This document shows positions 1 to 10,856 of a stretch of DNA of 64,000 nucleotides, piece by piece. Source of the stretch: Sycon ciliatum (taxonomy: Eukaryota; Porifera; Calcarea; Leucosolenida; Sycettidae); NCBI RefSeq assembly GCF_964019385.1, contig NC_088644.1, forward strand, positions 39,807,993 to 39,871,992, read 5' to 3'. The stretch's first letter is position 1. Each line of letters opens with the position of its first letter. Both the position numbers and the translations under genes were made by a program. A model generated the notes under the pieces. That model did not search any database and was not told where the DNA came from. It saw nothing but the letters and a program-made list of their open reading frames with translations.

Positions 1-1300
1 GGCAGCGTGTTTCTGTTTATCCTCAAATCTGCAAAAGAGCTCACCCGGGGGTCTATAGACTCTTTACATGGCAGCCGTTGCTGACAAATATTAATTCAGG
101 AATGTCATACATAATTATACACTATGCTTCGTGAGAATGCTACTTCGGACTTACCATTCAGAGAAGCTTCTCTTTCCATCGCAAGCTTAACAAGACATTT
201 CGCTTTTTTTATGAATGACTGGAACTGGCAGTGAGGTCAGGTAAGATCCCATGTTAGACTACATGTAAGAGACCTCAAGACTACACAGCTTGTCACAGCA
301 TATCCACGGCTGTCATTACAATGAGTAGTCAGTATCCTGGTATCTCCCCTAGCCCTAGTCATGTCACAACGTTGTCAAGGCTCCCTTCACACTCGCGTGG
401 CACCCAGAAGAGAGTCCATATGCAGGCTTGCCTATCCATGCTGCCGAGCAACCAAATTTGGACATTCCGTGACCAGCTACATAGGTATGTGTGTTGACGG
501 CCTACAGCATGCAGTTCTTTTGAACTTGAAGCGGGCAGAGTCAATGAGCTCCACCATGGGGCGCATATTACAACAATGTAAAGTCACTGAAGTGTACAGG
601 TAACATTCCTTTTGCCAATCCCTTCAGGATCGACGATGAGTAGAAGCGTACAGTCTTTGGCCTGGCAACTTTCCACATGTCAACGCATACTCACTTTTTA
701 CTTGTATTGCATACTCAGCATGAACATCACATACACACAGCATTGGAGAGCGAGGTTTACATGTACAACAAAAATGTATTAATTTTGTAACTCTCAGTTT
801 GATGATGAAGCGATCGTCAGATAGCTGATAAGAAGACCTGCACTGTAACATTATTCACTGCAATGCAACTCCCTGATGATGCCGCCTCATGGCCGGGAGA
901 CACTTTGGAAGAATTATACATGTACTGGTGCATCCCAGGACTGGTGAAGAGTATGCGTGATTCCTTCTGCACTCCTTTACAAAGTAGAAATACTTCAGTA
1001 TTGAAAAAAACTGAGAAAAAAGTTTGCAGTGGCAATTCACAGTGCACAGTGCAAATCGAATCAGGAAATCTCCTAATATGTCGTCGCAAGTGCCCACTTT
1101 ATGTATAGTAATAAAGTTCACCGTCTTAGATAAAAGAAAGTCTCAAGGCCCAAAAGGGCATAGGGATTGATAGAATGCTTACAATATACACATGTACCAG
1201 TCAATTCAAATTCACCTGCTGATAGCTCGGAGTAAGTTACTCATCGGCATGATCAGATTGTGACTCAGTACATGTACATGACTGTGCTAGTGGTTAGCAG
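1..1300. other. No recognised gene
   Basis: No conserved reading frame, repeat or RNA motif was recognised here. Short open frames exist on both strands but look random. The region lies downstream of the PTB adaptor on the minus strand and may hold its 3' UTR. Confidence 0.4.
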
Positions 1301-1307
1301 GCATGGG

Positions 1308-2219
1308 TCACTCTCCTGCTGTATCGTTGTCGAAGGTCTGCGCAAACTCCTTGATCTCCTCATAGTTCAGGTCTTCCTCCGGCTTGATGGCCAGGTCACC
1401 CGTGCTCAGCACATGCGGGTTGATAACGGCACTGGAGCGGCGGTAGAACGAGCGGTGGCGGGCCAACTTCTCCTCTTTCTCCGGAGGTACGTAGGCACTC
1501 ACCTCCTCATACAAATTCTCTTCTGGCTCAGGCTCAGGTTCGGGTTCAGCAGGTGTAGTCGCATCCTCACCAGTTCTAGCCAGAACCATGTTGTTAGGGA
1601 TTTCTCCACCGGCCTGTGCGCTGGACTCCACCGAGTTCTGGTGCGCAGCTAAGCGCTCCTCTCGCTTCTGACTGGCAGAGTCTTTCTTTTGATTGGCCTG
1701 CCAGTCGAGGAACGCATTCTGAAACGCCTTGGCCGTGACGCGCACCAGAGTTCTGGCCATTTTCGTGCTTTCGCAGAGCATGACGTGACACGAGGTGGAC
1801 GAGGTATCCTTGCTCTCCAGGAATACGAACACATTATTGTGTATCGGGTGAGAGCCGGCGTACGCCACGGCATAGAGCGGTATGCGAATGACGTCCATCG
1901 CGTCGCGACGATCCAGGATGCTCAGCTTTTGGCCACTGACGACGAGAACCAGCCGCTTGACAGGAGTCGTCTTCTTCGCGGCAATCACTCGGCTCACAAT
2001 TCCGTCCACTTTCCGTACTGTCTCTTTGTCCGCCACGGCCACTGACTCCATCTTCTCGAATCCTAAGTAGGTCACGTAGAAACTGAGTCCGACTTTGAAT
2101 GGATCCTGGGCTTCTTCCTCGCCGAAGCTGTATGTATTACTGCCCTTCATAGCTCGCCGCAGAGCACCCGGACTGTGCTTGATCGCTTCCCCAGTTTTAC
2201 GCAGCAGCCGAGCAGCCAT
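1308..2219 (-). CDS. PTB-domain endocytic adaptor, LDLRAP1/ARH-like
   Basis: A single-exon reading frame of 303 aa. Residues of about 40-175 read as a phosphotyrosine-binding domain of the ARH (LDLRAP1) type: it opens FYVTYLGFEKME and closes with MARTLVRVTAKAFQNAFLDW, the amphipathic helix that ends ARH/GULP PTB domains. A basic N-terminus (LLRKTGEAIKHSPGALRR) precedes it, as in ARH. The tail is Glu/Pro-rich with NLYEEVSAY and LNYEEI tyrosine motifs; I see no LLDLE clathrin box. Known PTB adaptors of this group bind NPxY tails of lipoprotein-type receptors and couple them to clathrin/AP2 on the inner plasma membrane. ARH assignment rather than GULP or FAM43 is by recalled similarity. The start is the first ATG of the frame. 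The vertebrate orthologue has introns; this gene appears to have none. Confidence 0.7.
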   Translation of the reverse strand: MAARLLRKTGEAIKHSPGALRRAMKGSNTYSFGEEEAQDPFKVGLSFYVTYLGFEKMESVAVADKETVRKVDGIVSRVIAAKKTTPVKRLVLVVSGQKLSILDRRDAMDVIRIPLYAVAYAGSHPIHNNVFVFLESKDTSSTSCHVMLCESTKMARTLVRVTAKAFQNAFLDWQANQKKDSASQKREERLAAHQNSVESSAQAGGEIPNNMVLARTGEDATTPAEPEPEPEPEENLYEEVSAYVPPEKEEKLARHRSFYRRSSAVINPHVLSTGDLAIKPEEDLNYEEIKEFAQTFDNDTAGE

Positions 2220-4080
2220 GCCTGCGAACTATTCCACTCCAAATGCGCTGAAAATTCCACGATACTGAATGGGGAAAAAGTATCAGTTTTCTTTGGTGCT
2301 TCGGTCGATCACTCTTCACATGTAGCTCACTGTTTCAGTGTTTGAATCTGTTGCAGTGTTGGTGCTTTTCCTTCTCTGAGCCTACTGTCACTGAGTCCTG
2401 TACTAGTATTACACATGTAGTACTGAGGGCGAGGCTCGAGCCACACTCGTCTCCAACTCGACCTACCGCACGCCCTCCTGTCCCATTCTTATCAAGGACT
2501 TAGCTTCGACGTGTTTCGGTGTTCATCATACATATAGTGACGTACTAAGTAATAATAATAATTATTATTATTATTAGTTGTTGGTCACTCAGAATCAGAA
2601 TATTTGAGCGGGTTTCACTGCCCCTGTAGAGTCTCTAAATCGAAGACTTCGCGTACATGTAGCCGAAATAAGAGTAGCAACGGCTCTGTGCTGCCTTGAT
2701 ACATGTAAAACTACAGAATCACCAGTACCGGTAAGTTTGAAAACCGCCCAAAACACCTGTGACACAGCATGAAAATACAAACATCAGTCTAAAACCTGTT
2801 TGATCGGGATCCAAGTAACACTAACAGTGTTCCAACCCTAACTAGTAACCGCCAAGGAGGGCTGGGAAGTCAGCATCAGGACAGTAGGCAAGGTAACGAT
2901 TTCCGTCGCCGTGCCAACTAATTACTTACTTTTCCCTCCACAGCACTTGCACTTGCAGTTGCAGCTGTGTGAGGGCTTGCCTCGACTTGAGTTCGCTTGG
3001 TTGACGCGTCACTTGACTCACAGTGCAACTAGTGTGATACACACGAACGGGGAAAAACAACTCAGGGCGACGAGTCGAGTTACACTACAGAGACCCACCG
3101 TGTGATTTTCAAAGAAAGAGTCCGCCGCCCCAATTCCCTAATCGAAGCTACAGCGTGTAGATCTACATGGTGTATGTTTTGCTAGTTACTGGAGAAGTGA
3201 GCAGATCAGACACTGGTTTGGATGTAATTTGGGCGAGCAGCACGCCTCTACCCGATACGCTCTTGCGCGGACGCTGGTGAAGTCGATTGGTCAGCACGTC
3301 CTTTGACGGTCGGTGGGTGAGTTACACAATATGAATATTCCCCATTCTCCACAACCATGCTATCGTCTACAAATTAAAATGATTTTGTCTAGGTAAAGGC
3401 TACTGGTGCATAATTGGCAACGCGAATGGCTGATGAATAGTCGGCGTGTGATCACTAGTACGGTAGTACCTGAGACTGCGATCATGAGAAGGGACAACCA
3501 GTTAGTAACGTCGACCTCGATGTCTGCATACACGATACAGGGAGTTAGCCCAAGTCACATGCAGTGCTCATGTTATTCCCATGATGTAGTCAGGTACAGT
3601 CAGTGGTTGACTAAGCCTAGGGATATTTTTCTCATACAACTGCTGTAGCGCTGTGCACTCCTGTAGAGCTGTGCACCGTTGTAGAGCGTGCTGGTCAGTG
3701 ATATTTGCTGCCATGACGTGCGATACAAAATCCCTAGCAACACCAACACCGTTCTGTTAAACAGGCCGAACTTACAATTGTAACTGGCCACCGCCTAACA
3801 AGTTACAGCAAGTCGCCTGAGATGCAGAGACAATCATAGATTCCGCTTTGGAAATGTGGCAAGAATAGGCAAAACCGAATGCCAGTCACGAACACGACTT
3901 ACTACAGGCTCGGCTGAACCAGTCCGGTTGTTCAGGTAAACACCAGACCAATGTTTTGGCCACTAACACATGTTTCCTGCTGAGGACGTCATGTGTAGCC
4001 GTGGTTGGCTAAAAAAACCGTGCAATCGCCATGCATGGTGGTCATTGGCTACTCCAGCCATGTATTGTTTGGAATAAAAT
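2220..4080. other. Intergenic; no gene recognised
   Basis: Presumed promoter side of the minus-strand PTB gene. It contains a short (AAT)n/(ATT)n stretch near 2551-2577. No exon, RNA gene or repeat family shared with other parts of the window was found. Confidence 0.35.
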
Positions 4081-4165
4081 AAATATATATCTGGCAAGGT
4101 ACGTTCGGACCTGATTGGAAATTTTTATTTCCATTGCTATCAGGTTCGGCCTCATTTCCTCTGTG

Positions 4166-4209
4166 CTGCGCTGACGAGTCCACAAAGGACGAAACAGTTC
4201 TGTCCGCAG
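4166..4209 (+). ncRNA. Hammerhead ribozyme, type I, copy 1
   Basis: Stem I CTGCG (4166-4170) pairs with CGCAG (4205-4209). The core CTGACGA is at 4171-4177. Stem II GTCC/GGAC closes an ACAAA loop. GAAA lies at 4191-4194, then a very short stem III CAG-TT-CTG. The cleavage triplet is GTC, with cut predicted after 4204. Stem II differs from copies 2 and 3 (GTTC/GAAC) by a compensatory change that keeps pairing, which supports selection on structure. Confidence 0.88.
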
Positions 4210-4353
4210 ATTGAGTATATAATATATATATATATATATGCGTTATGCAGAGCTCACTGACTTGTCAGTTTGAGCACTCTGGCAAGGTACGTTCGGGCCT
4301 GATTGGAAATTTTTATTTCCATTGCTATCAGGTTCGGCCTCATTTCCTCTGTG

Positions 4354-4399
4354 CTGCGCTGATGAGTTCAAAAAGAACGAAACAGCATGCTGTCCGCAG
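4354..4399 (+). ncRNA. Hammerhead ribozyme, type I, copy 2
   Basis: Stem I CTGCG/CGCAG (4354-4358 with 4395-4399), core CTGATGA 4359-4365, stem II GTTC-AAAAA-GAAC, GAAA 4379-4382, stem III within CAGCATGCTG, triplet GTC with cleavage predicted after 4394. All invariant hammerhead positions are present. Confidence 0.9.
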
Positions 4400-4581
4400 A
4401 TTGAGTATTTCGCTCCTGCTCTTGTAGCAGTTGAGCACTCTTGCGTGGGGTAGTGCCTTTGCTGTTTGCGTTATGCAGAGCTCACTGACTTGTCAGTTTG
4501 AGCACTCTGGCAAGGTACGTTCGGGCCTGATTGGAAATTTTTATTTCCATTGCTATCAGGTTCGGCCTCATTTCCTCTGTG

Positions 4582-4627
4582 CTGCGCTGATGAGTTCAAA
4601 AAGAACGAAACAGCATGCTGTCCGCAG
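4582..4627 (+). ncRNA. Hammerhead ribozyme, type I, copy 3
   Basis: Identical in core to copy 2: stem I 4582-4586 with 4623-4627, CTGATGA 4587-4593, stem II GTTC/GAAC, GAAA, and cleavage predicted after 4622. It is followed directly by (TA)n. The distance to the copy 2 cleavage site is 228 nt, the expected size of a released monomer. Confidence 0.9.
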
Positions 4628-4899
4628 ATTGAGTATATATATATATCAAACACAATGAGTGAAAGGCTATGGTATGGCCGGACAAATGGAAACGGCTCAA
4701 TTCGCCGGTCCTGCAAAACATGGTCTTGGCTTTACCATTGAGACAACCGTTCCTGTACGAGCCTTTTCATAGAGTGTTCCTCCCTCCCTTGTTCCATTTC
4801 TGTTGACGTAAATCACAGGTTGTCCGGCGTCCACAGCAGCAATCAGCCCTAACTGATAGAGTGCCATAACTTCAGCTACTGTCACTGCTGCCAAGCATC

Positions 4900-7800
4900 A
4901 TGATTCCACCAGTTACATCACTGGTCAAGTATGACAATCCGAAAATCAAGTCCACACACGACGTAAGAACTGTGAGGATAGCATAGCCAATGGATCCCCG
5001 GGACATGTGAAAAGAGTTATGCATACTGTACTAAGAGGTATTTGATCTTCTGTAGATTGCATCCATTGGCGTGTAAGCGTGGCTGGGTATGCTTTGGGGA
5101 TGGAAGTGCTACTAGCCGGGCCATGCATGAGTCAATGACGCACGTTCATCTCCGGCCAGGTCCACTTTATATGCACATGTAGGTGTATGGCCAAGACCTA
5201 TTTTCTGTCTCTCTGCCAGTCTTCCTGTCTCTGTCTCACCACCTTACTCTCCAAAGGATTATCCTTGTGTATACACATAATTATAGCTTTTACCACAGTC
5301 ATATGGCTTTCGAAATTGCAACTGTTCGTCCTTCTGCTTCTGTAGTGTTCAAGTCAAGGGTATACTTTTCATGTTTTTTATCCAGCCACCAGCCCAACAG
5401 CAGCAGCAAGGGGTCATATCGCCCACAAAGACAAAGGCTTCAGCAACAGAAACTCAGAAGCTGAAGGAAACTGACGAAATCCTTTCCGCCATTCTTCCTC
5501 CAAGGTAAGCAGATAAGAAGTTAGGTCTATGGTACATATTGGTACTGACTTTCCGAACATGAGTTCTGGTCAGAGTGCATGCGTGCTGAAGTGCACGTGT
5601 GGGCAGTCGAGTTCATTGTGCTCTGTAGCGGAAGATCAGATTGATGCTATTCTCCATGTTTGAGCAAATGGGACAAGAGTACAAGAACAACAACAGCACA
5701 GGACTTTGGCCCGAGGGAAAGTCCCTGTATCCGGGGAGCAACAATTCATGTTTTTCTTGCCTAGATCAATTCATGACTACATTGTACAGTGCTGGCAACT
5801 GAAATCCGACCCCCTTGCGGGCGCGGCGCGCCGGCAAGGGTGTCGGATTTCAGTTGCCAGCACTGTACTTGTTGATGCAGTCCATAACCGAACTATAATT
5901 TCAGAGCATATAAAATACTATAATTTTAGTTCAAGCATACAGGTACCTATTGGGGCTTGATAGTGAATGGCGTTAGTGGTACGGTTTGCAATGGTCATTG
6001 ACCTGTGTACAGGGAATGGCAGGAGAGTGGACAGCTGTGGGTCCAGCCAGTCTCCAGCACGCCTGCTACCAGAATGGAAGTGCTGGGATTGAAGGTGAGT
6101 GGACTGTTGTCTGCAGTGCGACACATGCAAAAACTTGGGCCTCGTGCGTATACAATTATTTATAAACATACGTATACTGGTGAACACATGTAGCCACATA
6201 CACGCATACGCACATACACGCATACGCACATACACGCATACGCACATACATTACACTCAATTGTACATATTCACTACCAGATAGTGGTCACATGGGTCTT
6301 TCCGGAGGAGTGGAGAGAGATTCAAAGAAGTCTTGAAGGATGACTCTTGAACTACACTACGAGTGATACCCCCCCCCCACCCCGTCCTTCAGCCCAGACT
6401 CTGCATGGATCTGGAACTGATCCCGTTCAATGGACTCACCAAAACCGCTGACCTGCAGATGTGCCGAGGAGGCTCGGTTCCTCTAGTAACCTTGCTGATA
6501 TAGGTGCGTGGTGAGAAGCACTTTGAACCAAACCAATTTTCGAATCTATTTGACAAATTGACCATATTGGAAATAACGAGATTTCACCATTCGGGCCAAG
6601 GTGGTGAGGCGGTGTTGTCACATCTGGTCCGAAATGCAGGGTGTGTAAAGGGTATTGCGCTGTCTAAATGCAGGGTGACACAAAATGTGATGTATTGTGT
6701 TGATTAGATCCATACCTGGTCTTCTACTGCAAGCGGAGTATATTAACACTAGTCTTCCCATCACTGATGTGTTTTTGTACCTATAGGAGTTACTAGACAC
6801 GAGGATTCAGCAGCGACAGGCCAGGGAGACTGGCATATGCCCCGTGCGACGCGAGCTCTATAGCCAATGTTTTGGTACGTTGTGTGCAAGTGCGCTCACC
6901 CTTTTTCTATTATAGGATGGCACAATTGAAGATAAGTGTCAATAGGTCGGTTATTCTGACCTGGCATACTGTTTGAAAACGACTGTCCAGAAGGGATTCT
7001 CCCTTGAGGTATTGATAGCAGTTTTTCAGGCGGTTGTAATTCTATCATATTTCAAAGTAAAACCTATGTGTTGCTGTGATTTTGCTGGATTTGTGACTCT
7101 GGGACAGCATGGTAGTCGAGAGAAACAGTGCTATAATGCTTTGTTGTGTATGTTCCGAACAATTCCTCTCAGTTAACTATCACATAGGAGAAGGTGTGAA
7201 TGTGTAAATCGTCCCCGTCAGGGTTTCTTGCCACCTGCTCTGCCATGTACTGTAAAACATGTAATTTTAGGTGTGCATTAAAATTTCGGAGCCAGGGACC
7301 TGCCAGGTTTCAGGTGGAATGTAGAATTAGATGACCAGCGTTCCCTTCGCATACAAGTGCATGCTCTAGTGCAGTATGTGTGGTATTCAGCGAGGAGGGC
7401 TTGCAGATGCTAAATAATGACCACAATAGCAGCATGGGATGTTTGTGATGTGATGACGGCTGTGTCCTTCTAGACGAGATTATCCGCCAAGTCACCATTG
7501 AATGTTCTGAGCGTGGACTTCTTTTGCTTCGGTAAGGCTGATTTGTACAGATTTTCAATTCATAATCCGTACGTGTAAATGTGCCGGTGTGCCACTCGCT
7601 GAAATGAACCCTAACCTTCATACTGCACACACTGCATGGCAGAACATCAGTGTCCAGATACCAATTGAGTGTACCTTAGATTATCGCCAGCATGCATAGT
7701 GTGGAGTTATATTGCATGTACAATGCAGCAGCATGCCGGCCATCGTTTTCTGCTGTGTAGTATGTTGACTCGAGAGCTGTAATAATACGACTCCCTGATG

Positions 7801-8890
7801 CTGACCTGCACTGGTATCGCCAAACAGTCTAAGTGTTATCTATGCATGGTCCAACCTTCATTGGTTTAAGGTCTTCGCATACTTCTGTGAGTATAACAAA
7901 GGCACGTGGCTGTTACAAACGAGCAATCGTGAGGTGTCTTGTTGGTTCATTGCAGGGTTCGTGATGAGATCAAGATGACACTGCAGGCCTATCAGACTCT
8001 CTATGAAAGCAGGTACGGTACCGTACAGTTACTGGTCGTTTGCACGCATTGCTACTGGCTCACACGGTACATGTACGTAATCATGTACTCGAACACTCTT
8101 ATTGCATTTGTGATGGTTGCACCACCACTAGTTGCAGGGGCGTACGAAGGTATTATAGTGTGGTAAGGTCAGCCATCTGAAGTACAATTTACTCGTGGGG
8201 GAGTGGTGGCTGAGCCGAAAATTTTGGAAATTTAGATCCCAGATCAGTGTATTTATTGATTCACGGGGTACCAGGGGCAAAAAGTGATACGGTCAACACC
8301 GCAGTGACCGCACAGCGTCCGACGGCCCCGAGTTGCCAGCTAGTGTGGCACAACATCCAAGAGAGAAGGCAAAGCAACACAACTGGTTCCTACTTTGCTC
8401 AGTACACGACTCAACGTAATCTCAAGCTAGGTTGATGGTGATACAGCGTAGGATGAATACGTTAGAATCCCTAAGGCGAAGTAATCATATGTTGGAGAAG
8501 CGATCACACACGTGGCAAGAGGCCTGTGGGCGAGAGTAAGCGTCATCACCTAGAACTGTACACACGATTCATGATCTGCATATTGTCTGTGATAGCAGTA
8601 CATAGCGGTACATCACAGCATTGTTTGCACGTGCGCGCGTGCATGTGTGCATGTGTATGTGTATTTGTGTAGTCCCTGCGAACATACACTTCACGTACAA
8701 GCTGTTCACTGTGTGCCTGGAGTGTTCGAGTAGGTCAGAGCTATATGATCAAGCCTAGTGTTTCTCCCCACATCATGAGCGTTTTACCTTGTTGTCTTGT
8801 TGGTTTTAGTGTGGCGTTTGGCATGAGAAAGGCACTGCAGTCTGAGCAAGGCAAGTCAGACATGAAAGAGCGGGTAAGTGATTAGAACAC

Positions 8891-8936
<46 letters not shown>

Positions 8937-8941
8937 GCACG

Positions 8942-8990
<49 letters not shown>

Positions 8991-10304
8991 GCATACACAC
9001 ACACACACACACACACATGCACACACTAGATTGGTTCTATTCCAAACCGTGCATTCTTTTCAAGTTGAAACCACATACTTCGTGGATAGACTACTATTTC
9101 TCTTGAATTACAATTTCTACAATTTCTGGTGCTTTGCTTTAGATTGTCGAACTCGAGGAAGAAGTCAAGCAACAGGAGAAAATGGTAGCAGATTGGAAGA
9201 ACAAGTACGAGGCGCTGGAGAAGCGTGAGGCAGAAAGAAGAGTTGCTGACCAGACCAAGCATCAGGAGGAGATGCAGTTTGCTAAAAGAACCAACCAGCA
9301 ACTCAAGGTAAGAAATTATTGGACAAAAGGACCTACTCAATCTTCGGACAGAACTGTTTCGTCCTTTGGGACTCATCAGCACATCACAGAGAAAATGAGG
9401 CCAAACCTGATAGCAATGAAAAATAAATTTTCCAAAGCCAGATTTAAACCAGGCCCAAACGTACCTTGCCAGAGTGCTCAAACTGGCAAGTCAATGAGCT
9501 CTGCGTAACGCAAACAGCAAAGGCACTACTCCACGCGAGAGTGCTCAACTGATACAAGAGCAGGAGCGAAATGCTCGCGGACAAGGACTTACAAATAAAT
9601 CAACTGCAATACTAGAAAATCCAATAGATCCTAGTAAAACCCTGGAAAATATCTTTCCACCACAGCCAGTGATTGACGACGAAGCAGTATATATTATGCA
9701 GTCTTGGTTTGCTGGAATTAGAGCCTGCCAAACTCTACTGCCCAGTGTCGTGGCAGTGCCTTTTTATGCCGGTTACAGTAAAACCTGTTACTAATGACCA
9801 CCCCTTGGGGCTAGAGAAAGCGGTCTTTAGTGGCAGGTGGTCCTTAGCTAGAGGTTTGCACTGCACAACCATCGGAATGTGAGACCGTCCGTGCCTGGCG
9901 AAGTGGTCTGTAGTACCAGGCTGGCCACTAGTCACGGTGGTCTGTAGTACCAGGCTGGCCACTAGTCTGTAGTACCAGGCTGGTCACTAGTCTGTAGTAC
10001 CAGGCTGGTCACTAGTCTGTAGTACCAGGCTGGCCACTAGTCACCATGATCTCTAGTTACAGGTTTTACTGTATATGTCAAACCCCATACTTGGGGCCTC
10101 AGTTTTCCAGTTCAGGGGAAACCCCGGTTGTAAGTCGACTTCCTGTCGTTTCGTCCAGTTCTTAGGTCATAATATGTCGACCTATAACCGGTACGATACT
10201 TATGGTAACTTTAGCAATGGATGCCATCGAGTGAGTGTATATTGTGTCATTGTTGTATGCTGCAGACCCAGCTAGAGGGAATCATTGCACCGAACAAGAA
10301 ATAA
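4900..10304 (+). CDS. DNALI1: Axonemal dynein light intermediate chain p28
   Basis: Nine exons: 4900-4962, 5386-5504, 6013-6094, 6787-6874, 7474-7531, 7956-8012, 8810-8873, 9143-9307 and 10266-10304. All junctions are GT/AG with matching phases. The coding length is 735 nt, giving 244 aa, close to the family's usual size. The start [12 protein letters not shown] matches the conserved N-terminus. Further family landmarks are [56 protein letters not shown] and the coiled coil ending [20 protein letters not shown]. The protein binds single-headed inner-arm dyneins in motile cilia and flagella, so the organism has motile cilia. Introns hold a fold-back MITE (intron 2), (CA)n starting just after the donor (intron 7), and an inverted retrozyme monomer plus a MITE (intron 8). 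Confidence 0.95.
5787..5865. mobile_element. Fold-back MITE, Tc1/mariner-like (copy 1)
   Basis: A 79-bp element flanked by TA on both sides. Its ends are inverted: CAGTGCTGGCAACTGAAATC against GATTTCAGTTGCCAGCACTG. The GC-rich centre differs from the other two copies (18819-18955 and 55631-55730). It lies in DNALI1 intron 2. TA target duplications and CAGT termini suggest mobilisation by a Tc1/mariner-type transposase, which is inference. Confidence 0.8.
6190..6250 (+). repeat. (CATACG)n-type simple repeat
   Basis: Short repeat of CATACACGCATACGCA units in DNALI1 intron 3. Confidence 0.8.
8887..9026 (+). repeat. (CA)n microsatellite
   Basis: Interrupted (CA)n with GCAC variants, starting about 14 nt after the 5' splice site of DNALI1 exon 7. 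Open frames across it are artefacts of the repeat. Confidence 0.95.
9331..9577 (-). mobile_element. Retrozyme-like monomer, inverted copy in DNALI1 intron 8
   Basis: Read on the minus strand, this is about one full monomer of the 4.1-4.6 kb array. It starts at the segment that follows the ribozyme (ATTTCGCTCCTGCTCTTG), runs through GGCAAGGTACG and ends with a hammerhead (9342-9384) and GATTGAGTA. It is therefore bounded near ribozyme cleavage sites, as expected if an RNA monomer was reverse transcribed. In this copy CTGATGA, stem II GTCC/GGAC, GAAA and GTC are intact, but stem I has two mismatches (ATGTG against CGAAG), so cleavage may be weak. Confidence 0.8.
9776..10071. mobile_element. MITE with CAGTAAAACCTGTAAC ends (copy 1)
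   Basis: TA-flanked element in DNALI1 intron 8. Its ends are CAGTAAAACCTGTTACTAA and, inverted, AGTTACAGGTTTTACTG. Relatives lie at 16425-16621 and 33377-33552. This copy is longer because a 25-29 bp piece (CTGTAGTACCAGGCTGG.CACTAGT) is tandemly repeated about five times at 9908-10042. Confidence 0.75.
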
Positions 10305-10499
10305 TCTGAGTCGACACGACAACAATTTGACCAGACATTGTTGACCCGCCATGGATGTGAGCGTATTTTCACATGGTCTACATACGTGTGCATGGCCTTG
10401 CAGCATCCAGCTCACCGAGTCGACTTGCTGTATTGTACATAGCTCAGCTGATTCATAATGATACAGCTCACAGTATTGTCCATTGGTCTGCTGTGTGGG

Positions 10500-10566
10500 G
10501 TGAGAAGTGAGACGCACTTTCAATGTTCGATTGGCACTGAAGTGTGATGATAACTCTCCATACATT
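10500..10566 (-). pseudogene. Sulfotransferase exon fragment
   Basis: Minus-strand translation YGELSSHFSANRTLKVRLTS resembles the start of sulfotransferase A exon 8 (YGELSSHLTDNHTLNKLNSS, near 11330-11390). At DNA level GTGTGATGATAA.TCTCCATACA is shared. The match stops soon afterwards and the catalytic motif upstream of it is absent. It is probably a partial duplicate of the last exon, between DNALI1 and gene A. Confidence 0.5.
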
Positions 10567-10856
10567 CGGGATGGCTTGCTAGTAGCCGAGACGTCACTTT
10601 TCCGTTCTCAACTGTCTTGATTTTTTTGTCATTTGCTTTACACTAATTTGTTTAACTTTTATCTCAAGGTACAAACACACTCATTTCTATCTGTAAGTGT
10701 AAGTATCTTGTTTAATAGGAAAATTAATAATGTTCAACTCAAGGTGAAAAAATGATAGGTACTCAACATCAATTTCTCGTTGGTGCTGGTGCTTTGAATA
10801 TAGGGCATTTCCAGGGGGGAATTAGGGCTAGGGTGGGAGTTGTTTGTGTAAATAAC

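Larger units (their letters stand above)
4085..4646 (+). repeat. Tandem hammerhead-ribozyme repeat array (retrozyme-like)
   Basis: Three head-to-tail copies of one unit, beginning near GGCAAGGTAC at 4093, 4281 and 4509. Each carries a type I hammerhead. The full monomer between copies 2 and 3 is 228 bp (cleavage site to cleavage site, 4394 to 4622). The first interval is only 190 bp because part of the unit is replaced by a (TA)n run at 4215-4239. Copy 3 also ends in (TA)n. The monomer has a strong hairpin (CCTGAT..TGGAAAT paired with ATTTCCA..ATCAGG) and a small one (ACTGACTTGTCAGT). Tandem monomers with hammerheads are the hallmark of metazoan retrozymes. The array ends about 250 bp before the DNALI1 start codon. 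No protein is encoded. Confidence 0.85.

Noticed and set aside
8887..9026. Long open frames across (CA)n/(TG)n tracts here and at 14.4, 25.5, 41.7 and 50.5 kb
   Set aside because: Dinucleotide repeats lack stop codons in most frames; they are not genes.
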